A DNA stretch of 64,000 nucleotides, taken from assembly GCA_014904845.1 (NCBI GenBank), contig MU119442.1:24280-88279 (forward strand). Reading direction: 5' to 3'. The position numbers and the translations under genes are program-made. The first letter of the stretch is position 1, and the number at the start of each line of letters is the position of its first letter. This document shows positions 11,342-22,619 of the stretch, piece by piece. The notes beneath the pieces are model-generated. The model saw nothing but the letters and a program-made list of their open reading frames with translations. It was not told where the DNA came from and searched no databases. The DNA is from Acephala macrosclerotiorum (lineage: Eukaryota > Ascomycota > Leotiomycetes > Helotiales > Mollisiaceae).

Positions 11342-12026
11342 TCATCCTGCGGCTTCCTTGACCTGACCTTCTTTCTGCGGTGGCTCGTCGATGAACTGTG
11401 GCACCTCATCCACCATGAAACTCGGCGTACTCTCTGCTCCCATATTCTCGAACTCGACTTCCTCGCCTAAAGCCTCCAACTCGGCATCCAGTTCTGCTTC
11501 ATCCACATCTTCAGGTATATCGTAGCTCCGGCTTATGCTCTCGTTGATATCATTTCCAATATCCATCAGATCCGCCATCTCGTCTTGCATCCGTTCTATC
11601 TTGTCAATATCTATCTTGCCGTACTGCTGCTTCAGCGCCTTATTCGTCTGCTTCATGGCATCCACGGTTGTCATGACGTTCTTGAGGTTGTCTTGCATCA
11701 TGCCTGCTTGCTCCATGTTCCATGACTGCTGTTGTAATTGGTCTCGCTGGCCCTCGTACATCTTCCGCCGTTGTAATACTTTCAAAGCCTTTTGCTTGAT
11801 CGCAGTCTTGCCCGGACCGTCGCGCATCTTCGAGAGCTTTGTCTGGTATCCTTGGAGTTCAGCATTTATAGCGGCGAGTTTGACATCGATCGAAGAGACT
11901 CGTTCGTCGACCTGCGAGGCTGATTAGCGGGGTCGCGGATTCTCAGGCCAAGGGACGTACATTTGAGATTGCCTGGCTGAGGTTTGGCTTCGGCGCCGAG
12001 CTCTTTGCTCCAAATAGTCTGTTCAT
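11342..12026 (-). CDS. vps60: ESCRT-III-related SNF7-family protein Vps60/CHMP5
   Basis: Two exons, complement(11342..11911, 11961..12026), joined over a 49-bp intron give 211 residues. It starts MNRLFGAKSSAPKPNLSQAI, the MNRxFG start of Vps60/CHMP5, and continues with the SNF7 helical core: VDERVSSIDVKLAAINAEL, a basic helix GPGKTAIKQKALKVLQRRKMYE, then MEQAGMMQDNLKNVMTTVDAM, and IERMQDEMADLMDI before an acidic C-terminal tail. The basic first half and acidic second half fit an autoinhibited ESCRT-III subunit. Vps60 acts on endosomes, where it binds Vta1 and stimulates the Vps4 ATPase during multivesicular-body sorting. Length is close to other family members (yeast 229). The acidic linker and the final FMVDEVPQFIDEPP are typical of CHMP5. 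Confidence 0.93.
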
Positions 12027-13709
12027 CTTGAAAGTCTCACGCTGTCTGGTGTTTGATCTGAGGCCACCCGCCCTCAGTTGTACCTTGGTATCTGCTCTGG
12101 TACCACGTCCCACCAGGCTGCGGTCGAATCCTCGAAGGCTTGCTATTCTACGAAGCTCGTTATTGTGCTCGAGTAATGTGCGTGGCCGCCGCAGAGGTTA
12201 AGCCGTTATTATTGTGCAATTGTGCTATTGTTACCTAGAGGAAGGCGGTTGTACGTGCACCGGCTTGCGTGGCTCGTGGCTTGTGGAATGTCTCTCGAGG
12301 CCGTTGAAGCTCGAGGCTGACAGGTCGCAGCACTGTGTCTCGCACAAATGAGGGGCAGCTTCTCGAAGGATGTGGACCGGAATAAAGTCGAATCTCGGGT
12401 ATCTTGAATGCGGAGATGTTTCTTATTTGGCGTCGTAAGGCTGGCGTCGCAATATGATCAGGATGAAGTCTCCAGGCCATCTCTTCCAATCATTCGTCAC
12501 TGTCAGTTGGAGGCAAGGCTTGGCAGAAACTGGCGAATGTCCATCACGTGGCAGCGCTTTATATTTGGAGTCGTTCGATTCGCCCTGGCCGCCAAGGACA
12601 ATCATGCGCAAGGAATAGGAGGAAAGCCATTCATTTATAGGCAATCGATAGCTGTTATCCTATACAGATTCGTGACATCATTCCCGCTTAAAACTATAAA
12701 CATTTTCAATGTCGCGAGAGATCTGGAGAGAGTCGTGTTGCAAAAGTGATGAGTGACATGTTTCATGCACGACGTGGCATGCAGGCGTAGAATTGTCGAA
12801 GAGCCGTGAAGGCAGAATATAAAGTAGAATATGGCAAAATAACCCACGATCTATTATCTCAAAAGGTACTGAGCTCTTCCCACTCACACATGCTCGTTGT
12901 CGCGCTTTTACATACAGGCATACAGGTATACAGACAAAGAAGAAAGGGGTTGTCTAGCGCCATCAGCACACACTTTGCACGCTCCTGACAAGGATCTACG
13001 GGAAGAACCACCAAACCCAGATCATATCAGCAAAACCTCGCTGCAAAAAACGACGTCCTCACCAAACAATCAGAAGCCCACCAACAGCCCACCCACGACC
13101 GACAACGCCTACGATTGTTCTTTGTACTTCTACTTTCTGCTTCTTTTCTATTGCTATTTTGATACCCGACGCTTCTTTACCGTCACCTTCTAATCTTCGG
13201 TTGCCCTAACGGTCTCGCGCCGCATCACCAACTTGTTTTTGAGCCTCAACTAAATCCTCCGTCCATCCTACCCTTGGCACACGACCCCCCGATCTGGCCA
13301 AAGACCCCCTTCAATTGTACAATAGCTTACGACCTCAAGGTCGCCTTCTGTATGGCCCCTCTCCCCACCATGCGGATGCGAAGGCTCTGCGCAGGGCTGA
13401 ACCGCGCCGTGTCTGAGGCATCAGCGCTCACCGAGCCACCGATCTCGAGATGACCTCAGAGCTAACATTTGTCTTCGCAGCGTCTCTGCGATAGCAGCCT
13501 CTTCCTCGCGAATTACAACCTAAGCATACATAGACGATCTACACGCATTGCGACATTTCGGAAGGCGTCTTCGTTGGGAAAACACCTCTAGTGACATACG
13601 GCATACTCGCATGACCAACTGTCAGCCATTATCTGTATTGCAAAACGATATACACCCCCATCCGCCGCCGTATTCCAGGTGGCAGACGAGTGCCGTTACA
13701 TAATCCAAG
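12027..13709. promoter_or_regulatory. Long divergent intergenic region and 5' leader of the SAPS gene
   Basis: This lies between Vps60 (-) and the SAPS gene (+). The right 700 bp are C/T- and CA-rich with no long coding frame and look like a promoter plus long 5' leader. A candidate 5'-UTR intron runs 13409-13480 (GTGTCT donor, GCTAAC branch, TTCGCAG acceptor). Several short upstream ATGs occur after it. Two similar FGVVR-coding patches near 12415 and 12560 are not supported as genes. Confidence 0.4.
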
Positions 13710-16700
13710 ATGTTTTGGCGATTCGGCGGATACGCCAACATCTCCACAATTGATACAATCCTCGACAAGCCTGATGTTACACTCGAAGAGCTGTTGGACG
13801 AGAGTGATCTGATACAAGAACTCAAGCAACATAACACAAAGCTCATTGAGTATCTGAGGGAGGACAAAATCCTAGAGAGACTTCTAGAATACGTTGTAGC
13901 CCCCAAATTAGAAGTTGTTGCGGCTGATGACGAGGCCACTGAGAAGAAAGACGACGAAACAGGCGGGAAGGGAAAGGAGCGATTCTCAGCAACTTCACCC
14001 CCACCAGAAGATGAAGACGAAAAGGAGAAGAAGCGAAATCGATATGCGTACGTTGCAGCCGAAGTATTGTCTTCGGACAACTGGTCGATATGCGAATCCT
14101 TGATGGAGAATCAAGGACTCCTACGAAAGTTCTGGGAATTTCTCAAGCTGCCTCCGCCTCTTGATCCTCTCCAGGCCAGTTATTTTACCAAAGTCAACGA
14201 AGCATTGCTCGACAAGAAGACTGAGGAGATGCTCGAGTTCTTCAAGTCGATCGACGGAGCGGTCAAGAATATGCTTCAACACGTTGACTCTCCCATGGTC
14301 ATGGACTTGCTCTTGAAGATTATAAGCTTGGAGAAGGCCGAAGGCGGACAAGGAATTGTTGACGTATGTTCCAAGCATTTGAATCGCAGACTTCTTACTA
14401 ACAAGATGCCAGTGGCTCCATTCCCAGGATCTGATGCCGATTCTGCTATCCTTCCTCTCTTCCGAACACTCTTGGGCAACACAAACTTCTGCCGGAGATT
14501 TCTTGAAAGCTATCATTACCATATCTGCAAACGCGTCGCAAAACGAGCAGTCATGCATTGGTCCGAATGAGTTGACAAGACAATTGGTTTCCAAACCCTG
14601 CATTGAGAAGCTTATATCAGACATGCTGAAGGGAGGAAACCCTTTGACTGTCGGCGTTGGGATTGTGATTGAGGTTATTCGTAAGAATAATTCTGACTAC
14701 GATCCGGATGTTGGGGCGGAAGCAAACTCGGTGCCTTCATCTCGAGACCCAATTTACCTCGGTACCCTTCTCCGAATGTTTGCCCAGAGAGTTCCAGACT
14801 TCATGGAGCTGATTCTGAGCCCAAATCATACTATTGGAGGCGGCGATGGACCCGTTACAATCAGAAGAAAGGAGCTGAGTGCTGCATTTGGAGGCAAGAT
14901 TGAGCCCCTCGGGTTCGATCGCTTCAAGACATGCGAACTAATGGCTGAGCTTCTTCACTGTAGTAACATGGGTCTCTTAAACGAGGTTGGCAGTGAAGAA
15001 TTTGTCAAAGCAAGAGACATGGAGCGCGAGAGGCTGAAGGCTGAGGGGAAATTGGGGGTCGTGGTAAATAAATCTGGGCTTTCCAGTGGTGATGACCTCA
15101 CAATGAAATCCTCGACTCAAACTCGTCTGGGCTCCCCAGATGGATCCCGGAAACTTGAGGTTCAGAATGCTTCTGACGATGATGGATTCGAGGAGGTCAA
15201 TCACTCCATTGATGATGAAACGAAGGACGACTTTGACGAGAAGCATGAGGGCGAGAAAAACCCTTCGACCCCCACCCCTGCTCCTCTCTCGTTCATGGAC
15301 AAGGATGACGAAGAGTTTGTAGACGAGCCTCTCAGTTCTCCACGGCTGAAAACTGAAGAGATGGATCTTTCGCATCAGATAGAAGAACCAGACATGGCTG
15401 TTCAACCTTTGTCGCCTACGAAAGAACTGTCTCAGCAAGTGGGGTCTCTCGATATCCAGCACGAGGATACTCTCATGACTTCTCCACCTCCATCAGTCGG
15501 AAGTGCGGATCTGGAAGACAGCGAAGCTTCGTCGAGCGAGACAAGTAAGCCCTCGCCCGAGACGTCAGAGGAATCGGTCGACAGCCCTCCTAAGGAAGAG
15601 GAACACCAAGAGCAGCCTCCTGCTGTCAAAGCTGAAATTGCCTCAATTCCAGATTCGTTGGAAGCTGCTCGGCCAGAAGATGTTCCTGCGCCACTATTTG
15701 CGAAGAAGGCGGAGCCAGAGCAGGAGGCAGTACCACCCCCAGTGCCTGAAGTGGCCACCGCTGTGGAAAGTGTCGATACCACAATGGGCGAAGTTGGCGA
15801 CAGTTCTCAATCTGTTGTTATGGCCAATATGGATGGTCAATCAGCGCTTGAAGAGGGACGAATCACTCCTGTCGTCGGAGACTTCCTCAAGATGCAATTT
15901 GTGGAGCACAAGGTTGTTCCAACTATTTTAGTAAGTGACAAGTGTGGCTTGTCAACGAAAGGTACTGACTCGAGTAGGATTTCTTCTTTCGCTTCCCATG
16001 GAATAATTTTCTACATAATGTCGTCTATGACGTTGTACAACAGGTCTTTAACGGTCCTATGGACCGTGGGTTTAATCGATCTCTTGCCATTGATCTCTTC
16101 GAAACCGGCGATATCACTATGCGCATCGTTGATGGGCAGAGGAAGAGTGACGAAGCTCAGGAGAAAAACAAGATGAGGCTGGGATACATGGGCCACCTAA
16201 CTCTAATCGCCGAGGAGGTCGTAAAGTTCACAGAGCGACATCCACCTGAACTGCTGTCGGATTCTGTCTTGGAAAAGGTCATGAATGGCGAATGGATCAC
16301 CTACGTCGAGGTCACTCTCGCCGAAACCAGGGAGCGAGACAATGCCATCCTCGGAGGTGTGAGGCCGGATATGTCCGTTGGTCCCCGACAGGCAGTCATG
16401 AATGCTGTGAACGCAGCGAATAGCTCTTTCGGTGGTTCATCTGCCCTGGCAGAAGCTGGATTGAATGGAGCAGCGGGACTCGACACCATCGACCTTGCAA
16501 ACGGAAACGGAACCTCGGGGTTTACTCTCAGCAGCGGTACACTCCTCAGTGGTTTTGGAAGCTCGAGCGACGAAGAGGATGATGAAATGGATGAAGACAA
16601 TGATGAAGAGGGTGCAAGGAATAACAGTGGCGCGGCTGAAGTGGGTCATTCTGTTCCTCCAGCCCCTAATCTTGATAAGTTCGACGACGAAGAAGTCGAT

Positions 16701-17911
16701 TACGAATATTTGGAGCAACTCGATCGCGAGACCCCCTTGTTCCCAGAGGGCGGAGTCCGGGACGAGTGAACCATGCTGTATTTTCTTGTACATTATTTTG
16801 CATCATGACCGGCGTTTCTTTGGCTTGATGATGGCGATCTTGTCAACATTGGGAGACCAGTTCTTAAATCTAGATTTATGAACATGTCTCTCTCTTGCGA
16901 TTGATTGCTGAGAATGATTGATGACTGCTCCATTGAGCAGACTTCGTGCTTCTTACCGGGTGTGACACAGGGTTTTAGTACTGACGTTTTGTCCTCTAGT
17001 TCTCACGATACATCTCGACACCATCGACAACCACAGCCACGAGTTCAGATCTTGACCCACCCTCAGTACCGCCTCCCCCTCCACCGCCATTGAACATCAC
17101 ACCCTCGCGTGCCCGTCGCCAGCTAGCAGCCCGCCTAGCTCTCCACAAACACAACGCAGAGAACAACGAAAACGGAAACAAGGCCGAGCAAGCCGAGCAT
17201 CAAAAGAACCTAAACCCCTTCGCCACAGAAGAAGACGATGATTCTGACAACGAAGACAACGACAACGACTTCTCCATCGGAGACCTAGAAGGCGAAGACG
17301 ATGGCAGAGGTCTCCTAGGCTCAAGTAGGACAGACGATAATGAGCATGGCAACGGAAATAGCAACAGCAACAGTAAGAATGTGGGTATCCCCAGCAACCA
17401 CCTCGCAAGCATTTTGTCTTCCACACAAACCTCCGTCTCTACGTCTATCACTGGTCTCGGAAGAGCTGCATTCCCATCTATGTGGCCCTTCAACACTTCC
17501 ACTAGCACTTCCACTACTAGCACCAGTCCTGACAACAACACGTTCGCTGTGGGCGAGGATGATGGAGAGAATCATATCTATGGTATTCATGCGAGCGGCC
17601 ATGACAGAGGCGAAAACAGTGCTAATGACGATGATGTACAGAGCGATGATAGCGATGATTCTGATGAGGATGGAAGGGGTTTTGGTGGTGATGGTGAAGG
17701 CTATAAAGGCAAGAGGAGACTCAGTGCAACGACTGAGGCGAAGAGGAGGACAAGCTTAGAGGATGATGATGAGGATGAGGAGGTTGTGCATGTGGCGATG
17801 GCGGAGGCGGATGTAGAGGCTCATGCGGAGAAGGGCGCGGTGAGGGAGGGTGATGATGAGGAATTGGTGGAGGTGCATCATGCGGAGACGCAAGGGGCTG
17901 AGGGGAAGTGA
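13710..17911 (+). CDS. SAPS-family (Sit4-associated) phosphatase regulatory subunit
   Basis: The core exons 13710..14363, 14413..15930 and 15978..16769 join in frame (introns 49 and 47 bp). They cover MFWRFGGYANISTIDTIL, LLDESDLIQELKQHN, the ISLEK...IVDWLHSQDLMPILLSFL junction, the domain with LVSKPCIEKLISDML, an acidic disordered insert (about residues 400-700), and then DFFFRFPWNNFLHNVVYDVV to FPEGGVRDE. This is the SAPS fold that binds the catalytic subunit of Sit4/PP6-type phosphatases in cytoplasm and nucleus. A further open frame from about 17000 to 17911 has no ATG. It starts directly after a TACTGAC...CTCTAG acceptor and reads PPPPPPLNITPSRARRQLAA, then a long D/E/S/N-rich tail. I take it as the C-terminal exon. 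One frame-keeping route splices 16767|16768 to a 19-bp exon (about 16942-16960), then to 17000. The three-exon core is secure; the 3' connection is inferred. Confidence 0.82.
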
Positions 17912-18339
17912 AGGGGTGAGTGTGGTGAAGGGTGATGACAGGCATTGTATGAATAGGTATTGTGTATGAGGTGGGTGCATATGATGGTTGGGATGGACTG
18001 TATAATAGGCACGTGGGTATATGAAGGTTTCGAACATGGCTTGATGCATTTGTACTCTGTCCTTTCTAGCCCTTGAATACCACAGCGCGTTGAGGCATTA
18101 GACAGTCTGCGAAGTCGCAGCTTTCTGGGCTTATTTGTATTCGTCACTTCTTCCCCAAAAGTCTGTTTTCTATCATGAATTTTCATGCACTTAGTCACAC
18201 ACTTTTGATGATTAAGATGTTCGACGAGGAGGAACAAGTGCTTCAGAATAAGACCATTCTTTAGGCAAACTCTTCGAGATACTAGGCATGCTAAGCAAAG
18301 AGTAATTGTCCGACGCCACAATACAACTTTGTACTATCA
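17912..18339. other. 3' flank of the SAPS gene, no gene seen
   Basis: No supported coding frame. The left part is purine-rich on the plus strand and the right part is mixed sequence. It should contain the polyadenylation region of the upstream gene. Confidence 0.4.
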
Positions 18340-18382
18340 CGATTCCCTCGCTTCCCTTGCCGCCCTCGCCTCTCTCACCTTC

Positions 18383-18741
18383 CTAGCTATCGACAACGTT
18401 ATGTACGTTTATGTTAATTTTAACGCGTTCTAAGGCTTCCTGATTCCATACTGGAGGGGCTCGGTTAGGGTCTTGTAATTGCGCCCTTATTATAACGTAC
18501 CATTTCTCATTCCCGGAATGTTTGTATTTCTTGAATGCCTGGAGTATTGCGTCGCTACCATCGCTGAGGCTAGGCTTGTTTACTTTAGATAGTGTTTTCA
18601 TAGCTTCACGGGTAGCAATAACGAATGCTTCCCTGGAAGCTGTTTGATCACTTTCTGACCATTTAAATTCGCTCGGTTTGATTGGTTCTAGCTCTTTGAG
18701 AAGGTACTTCTGATTCTTTTTTTTAACTTACCCTCAGATGT
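18383..18741 (-). pseudogene. Unrecognised coding-like fragment
   Basis: A minus-strand frame is open from about 18710 to 18383 and has coding character, for example LEPIKPSEFKWSESDQT and KYKHSGNEKWYVIIRAQLQD. It ends with a normal stop. Upstream the frame runs into T- and A-rich sequence and stops near 18720 with no believable start or splice site. It may be the last exon of a gene whose 5' part has decayed, or part of an old mobile element. I do not recognise the family. Confidence 0.3.
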
Positions 18742-19395
18742 TATAATTGATCTGTTTTGACCTTTAAATTAGGATGTGCTACTTGTAAGAATATACGCGG
18801 CAGTCTTAACGAAGTATGTGGAATTGTTTTTCTCAGTCGATGCTTTTCAAGAGCTTGTTTAGAATGATTGTTCCTTGATATATGGAGTGGGATGGGGAAG
18901 TTCTCTTTAGCGAGTAGAGTTGGCCTTTTTATATTCGATAGATTGCTATGATCCCGGACATGGCTATTGGTAAGCTCTACGCTAGTAATGGAGACAGTCG
19001 ATTCCAGGGTTGGCCTCTCGCTGCTCGGACAATTTGGTACAGATCGACATGGCTGGCCAGCTTGTGCGTTGTGCGAGCGATCGAATTGGACATGGTCCTG
19101 ACAACCCTGGATCCAGTCCCGGTCGGTACAGAGAATTCCCTGCCAGAACTAGTGAAGTGAAATTCGACCTTCCCTGTATCGATAACCCGCGGAGCATGAA
19201 GCACACACTCGGTGCTGCACGGCCAACTGACCCAGCTTGTTCTGCTGCATCGTCACTTCGGTGGATATTTATCCGCCCCTCCTTCGACTTCTAAGAGTAT
19301 GAGATTTTTTCTGCCGTGCTCTCCAAACTTTGTCTTTTGCAAGAACTTTGTTTCCAGAAGTCTGCTAGTAACTTGACGAGCTTCGATATTACAGG
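18742..19395. other. Intergenic, no gene seen
   Basis: Mixed sequence without a supported coding frame. The last 100 bp form the former promoter and leader of the P450 pseudogene. Confidence 0.4.
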
Positions 19396-20496
19396 ATGTC
19401 TGTTCTTCAAGCTACGCCAAACGAGATTCTCGTCTTGATAGCAGCAGGCATTGCATTATCCCTCTTCGAGCTTTTTATAATATCAATTTACATCCTCTTT
19501 CAAAATATCCCGGTCCGTGGTATACATCAGCATTCTCGTTGTTGGGGGCCATCATCTCAGTACTTCGAATTGAGCCACAATGGCTTCATGGTCTCGTCAA
19601 GAGATATGGAAGTACGCAAGCCTATCCTTAATTCCCTCGGCTCGCTTTGTAAGCTGACAATCATTTTTGCGACAGCTGATACCCCAATTCGCATCTCACC
19701 AACTATGTTGCTCTTCCCTAAGCCTTCTGCGCTGAAGGAAATATACTGGGATCCGAAATGCAACCGAAAGTCCGGGCCCTATGGTTCTGGAGTCCTTGGC
19801 CCACCTCATCTATTCACGACCCTCGATGGAGATTACTACAAAAACCTTAGAAAGGCCCTCTCGAATGCACCGTGGTCCATTGGTGGATTGAAGAAGGAAT
19901 AGGAAAGCAGAATCGACGACCAGGTGTCACTCTTCCCGAGAAAAACGAAAGAGAGAGCCGAAACTCACGAAAAAGTGTGCTTGTCGGACAAAGTTGCGTA
20001 AGTATTCCAACATTACCAACTTTTGCAAAGTTAATTTCTCCCAAAGTAATTTGCTGCCGATATCATGACCATGCTCTCACCCACCGAGACGTGGGGCTTC
20101 GTGGCGAATAGTTGAGATGGGCGTCAAATCCTCGCGAATTAGAGGCAAGGGCTTGACTTTTGTTCTTTCGCGAGGTCGTTATGAAAATTCCAGGTCTCAA
20201 CATGTGGTTGCTTCCAGCCATGTCTAACGATAGTGGTATGGGCCGGTTGATGTCGCAAGCCGATAAGCAAGTCACCGATCGCGAGGTTCAGTTGAGCAAT
20301 GGAATTTATCCCGAAAAGCCCGACTTCATGCAATAATACGTATGATCTATCCACCTTGGATACAAAATTCTGACTAATCCATAGCGCCCTTGACGCCCGA
20401 CTGGACGGCGAACCACTCAGTCCAGTTCAAAAACGTGCTCATGTCACCCTGCTCGTTCAAGCAGGAGCTGACACGACTGGAACAGCACTAACTCAT
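19396..20496 (+). pseudogene. Broken, truncated cytochrome P450
   Basis: The frame begins with a membrane anchor (ILVLIAAGIALSLFELFIIS) and keeps P450 landmarks: RISPTMLLFPKPSALKEIYW, HLFTTLDGDYYKNLRKALSNA, SLFPRKTKERAETHEK, and a complete I-helix motif VQAGADTTGTALTH at about 20446-20496. It is interrupted by TAG at 19900-19902 where LKKE-W-E is expected, TGA near 20113 (expected R), TAG near 20137 (expected W), TAA near 20334 (expected Q), and at least one frameshift near 20160. Every stop is explained by one C-to-T or G-to-A change. The ExxR and haem-cysteine regions are not found downstream, so the 3' half is missing. Old introns are still visible (about 19999-20047 and 20340-20394). The product would have been an ER-bound monooxygenase; it is certainly non-functional. 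Confidence 0.85.
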
Positions 20497-20871
20497 GTAG
20501 CCCGCTACCCTCCTGCAACGCCATCGCGATTTATTCTTTCAGCATCTTCTCACCTTGAATTTTGTATTGTATTCATACTAACAGTCATGGCACCAGCACA
20601 GTCATCCCTCAATTTTCAAAACTTTCGACAGAAGTCAGGTTGATGATTTGGGAACATACTCTCAAGCCTTGATACATGCATCTTCAAATGTACTTCGACA
20701 ATGCCCATAACATAGTCTTTTCCAGACGCCCAAACTCTTGCTATGAAGGCGCTATTATTCTAAGCGTCTTTCAAGTCAATAGAAAGTCGAGGAACAATTT
20801 ATCCTACGATACCTAGCACTCTTCAAAGGCAGATACAAGAAAGACTACCGCACAAGGAAGACTACCGCAGA
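20497..20871. other. Degenerate region after the P450 remnant
   Basis: No coding frame is supported. The C-terminal half of the P450 should lie here but cannot be recognised, so it was deleted or replaced. Confidence 0.4.
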
Positions 20872-21276
20872 ATGTGCACAGAGCCGGACCTTGGAGGAGT
20901 GAGAATCAATCCGGCTATCCAGATTCTTATCTTCGATACGGCCAGGCTAGGGTTATTACAAACATTGGCATCATCCGCTCTAGAAGAAGACTGGTCTTCG
21001 ATACGATGCATCGCTATTTCGCATGCCATCTGGAATCCCTTTTACGGAAGAATAAAAGTGTGCGATTTTCCTGTTGGCTTAGAGGCTCTCTTGGTCGTGC
21101 AGGATGCAATTGGTGAGCAGCCCACACTTCATTGGACGGAGCTCATGAAGGAACAATTGAAGATTTTCGAATCGCATCTGAAGAACGAGGAACTCTCGTG
21201 GAAGACAAAGACACGACTCTTCAAGGAGGAGTTACGGAGTTTAAAAGTGGATACAAACAAGGAAATTCTGTCCTAA
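20872..21276 (+). pseudogene. C-terminal fragment resembling 2EXR-domain proteins
   Basis: The open frame of 134 residues reads IQILIFDTARLGLLQTL, then SSIRCIAISHAIWN, LEALLVVQDAI, and a charged helical end. Fungal 2EXR-domain proteins have this arrangement (hydrophobic strand, a 'lla' helix, then 'I+xLAI...W'). The N-terminal 2EXR core, with its FxxxPxE(L/I)RxxIW motif, is absent, so this is at best a partial gene. It could also be a small independent gene starting MCTEPDLGGVR. Assignment is tentative. Confidence 0.35.
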
Positions 21277-21354
21277 ATATCTCGTGTCACATGAATAATA
21301 GCATCAGTCAAGTCGTGCTGCAGACACATACCACTCAACAGTGGCTCAAGTTCC

Positions 21355-21953
21355 TCAGACCTCGTTCTCTTCAAACACCTCTCTCAACAACGCACTGTTA
21401 ATGTACTCCCTAATCGTTACCACTTTCCCAGCCTCCTCATCAAAGATCACGATCCAACAGAACCTGCAATCCTCAAGTCAGCATATGCACTCTTTCATCC
21501 TACACTCCCCCTCCTAGCTCACTTCATGTTGTACGGCTTTCCGTTCCTGAGAATTTCAGCAATGTCGGACAGTCCTCCCAGCCATTTCTTCACTTACTTC
21601 TGAGTCGCAAAGCCGCTCGCCTCGAAGATTGCCTTCGGACCAACGATATCGAGGTGATCGATCTTCATGTGCACGGGTCCCGTCAGGCGCTGAGAGAGGG
21701 GTTTTTGGACCTTTGCAAGCCAAGTTTGGATATTCTATCAGACGTCATCAGCACGCTCTTCATTGTTTGTCAGGGTGGTAGAGAATAGGCGGCGAATTAC
21801 ATATGTCCCTGTTCGTTGCTTGTCGTTTGAAACATAATCCCCAATCATCCAGTTCACGTTCGGGTCAAGGGTATCGAGGAACGGTTTCCATTCTCCTCGA
21901 GCAGCTGGACCAATGATGGCTTCGATGTGAGCTGGCGTGAGTTGGAAGGGCAT
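21355..21953 (-). CDS. SnoaL-like / NTF2-fold small protein
   Basis: Four exons, complement(21355..21463, 21523..21546, 21598..21734, 21801..21953), join in frame to 140 residues; introns are 59, 51 and 66 bp and one exon is only 24 bp. The protein reads MPFQLTPAHIEAII...GEWKPFLDTLDPNVNWMIGD, then HMKIDHLDIVGPKAIFEASG, KPYNMKFCWIVIFDEEAGKV and REYINSALLREVF. An N-terminal helix, the VNW segment, a FCWIVIF strand with an acidic turn, and the final 'REYINSALL' helix match fungal SnoaL-like proteins of the NTF2 superfamily. Such proteins are small cytosolic cone-shaped folds found in polyketide tailoring and many unassigned roles; no active site can be claimed. It is divergently paired with an SDR gene about 670 bp away, which suggests a shared pathway. 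Confidence 0.85.
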
Positions 21954-22619
21954 TTTGACAACACTATTGCAAATCAAGAACAACGTAGTATGTATTGAGA
22001 TGGTCTGTCGAGTAGGTCCTATGGCTTCAAAGGTAGCTCTCCTCAACTTTTATTCCAGTTGGAAGAGCATAATGACGAGTGACGAGCCTTCTGCTTTCTA
22101 AGCGAAATACCAAAACTTCCGACAGCAATGCATTGTTCTGTGAGAGGCCTCTTGGTTGAAGATGCATTTCGCGTGTTCTCCACACTGACGAGTCAGCGCC
22201 TACAAAGTGACGAGTGAGGTTATTCCCGGCCAGCTGGCTTAGAAATCAAGATTCTATTTTCAGAACTCGATGCGTGCGGTCCGTCCGGTCCGTGACCAGA
22301 AATGGGTAGACACTGCGCTTTTCCAGGTGAAATTTTGAAGGATTTGGATACACCCTTTTTCGACTTCCGGACATCGAGGAGATGTTTCGGCGATAGGATT
22401 AGATCAGATCAGTCTTATGTCCGGGACCCCACCCTTGAGCGCTCCTTTCTGTTTTCTGCTCGATCCGGGCTAAATGAAGATTCGATCCTACCTTACCAAT
22501 CTCGAACATCACGTCTTGTTATCCATTGGTCGATTCCAAGGGCATTCTGCCTAATTGCGAATAACACACCGTCGAGGTTTCTCGTTCACTCAGGGGCTCA
22601 GCAATAAGCGAGTCGAAAG
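21954..22619. promoter_or_regulatory. Divergent SnoaL/SDR promoter with a tandem CGGTCCGT motif
   Basis: CGGTCCGT occurs twice in tandem at 22277-22284 and 22286-22293, roughly central between the two start codons. CGG triplets are typical half-sites for Zn2Cys6 regulators. The rest shows no coding frame. Assignment as a binding site is inferred. Confidence 0.4.

Noticed and set aside
12408..12749. Plus-strand ORF of 113 codons upstream of the SAPS gene
   Set aside because: No domain, poor codon character, no splice extension; it lies in a long promoter/leader region.
17090..17911. Independent gene starting at 17090
   Set aside because: The codon there is TTG, not ATG; the frame is open upstream to an acceptor site and no ATG occurs in it before the middle of the frame. 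An exon of the SAPS gene fits better.
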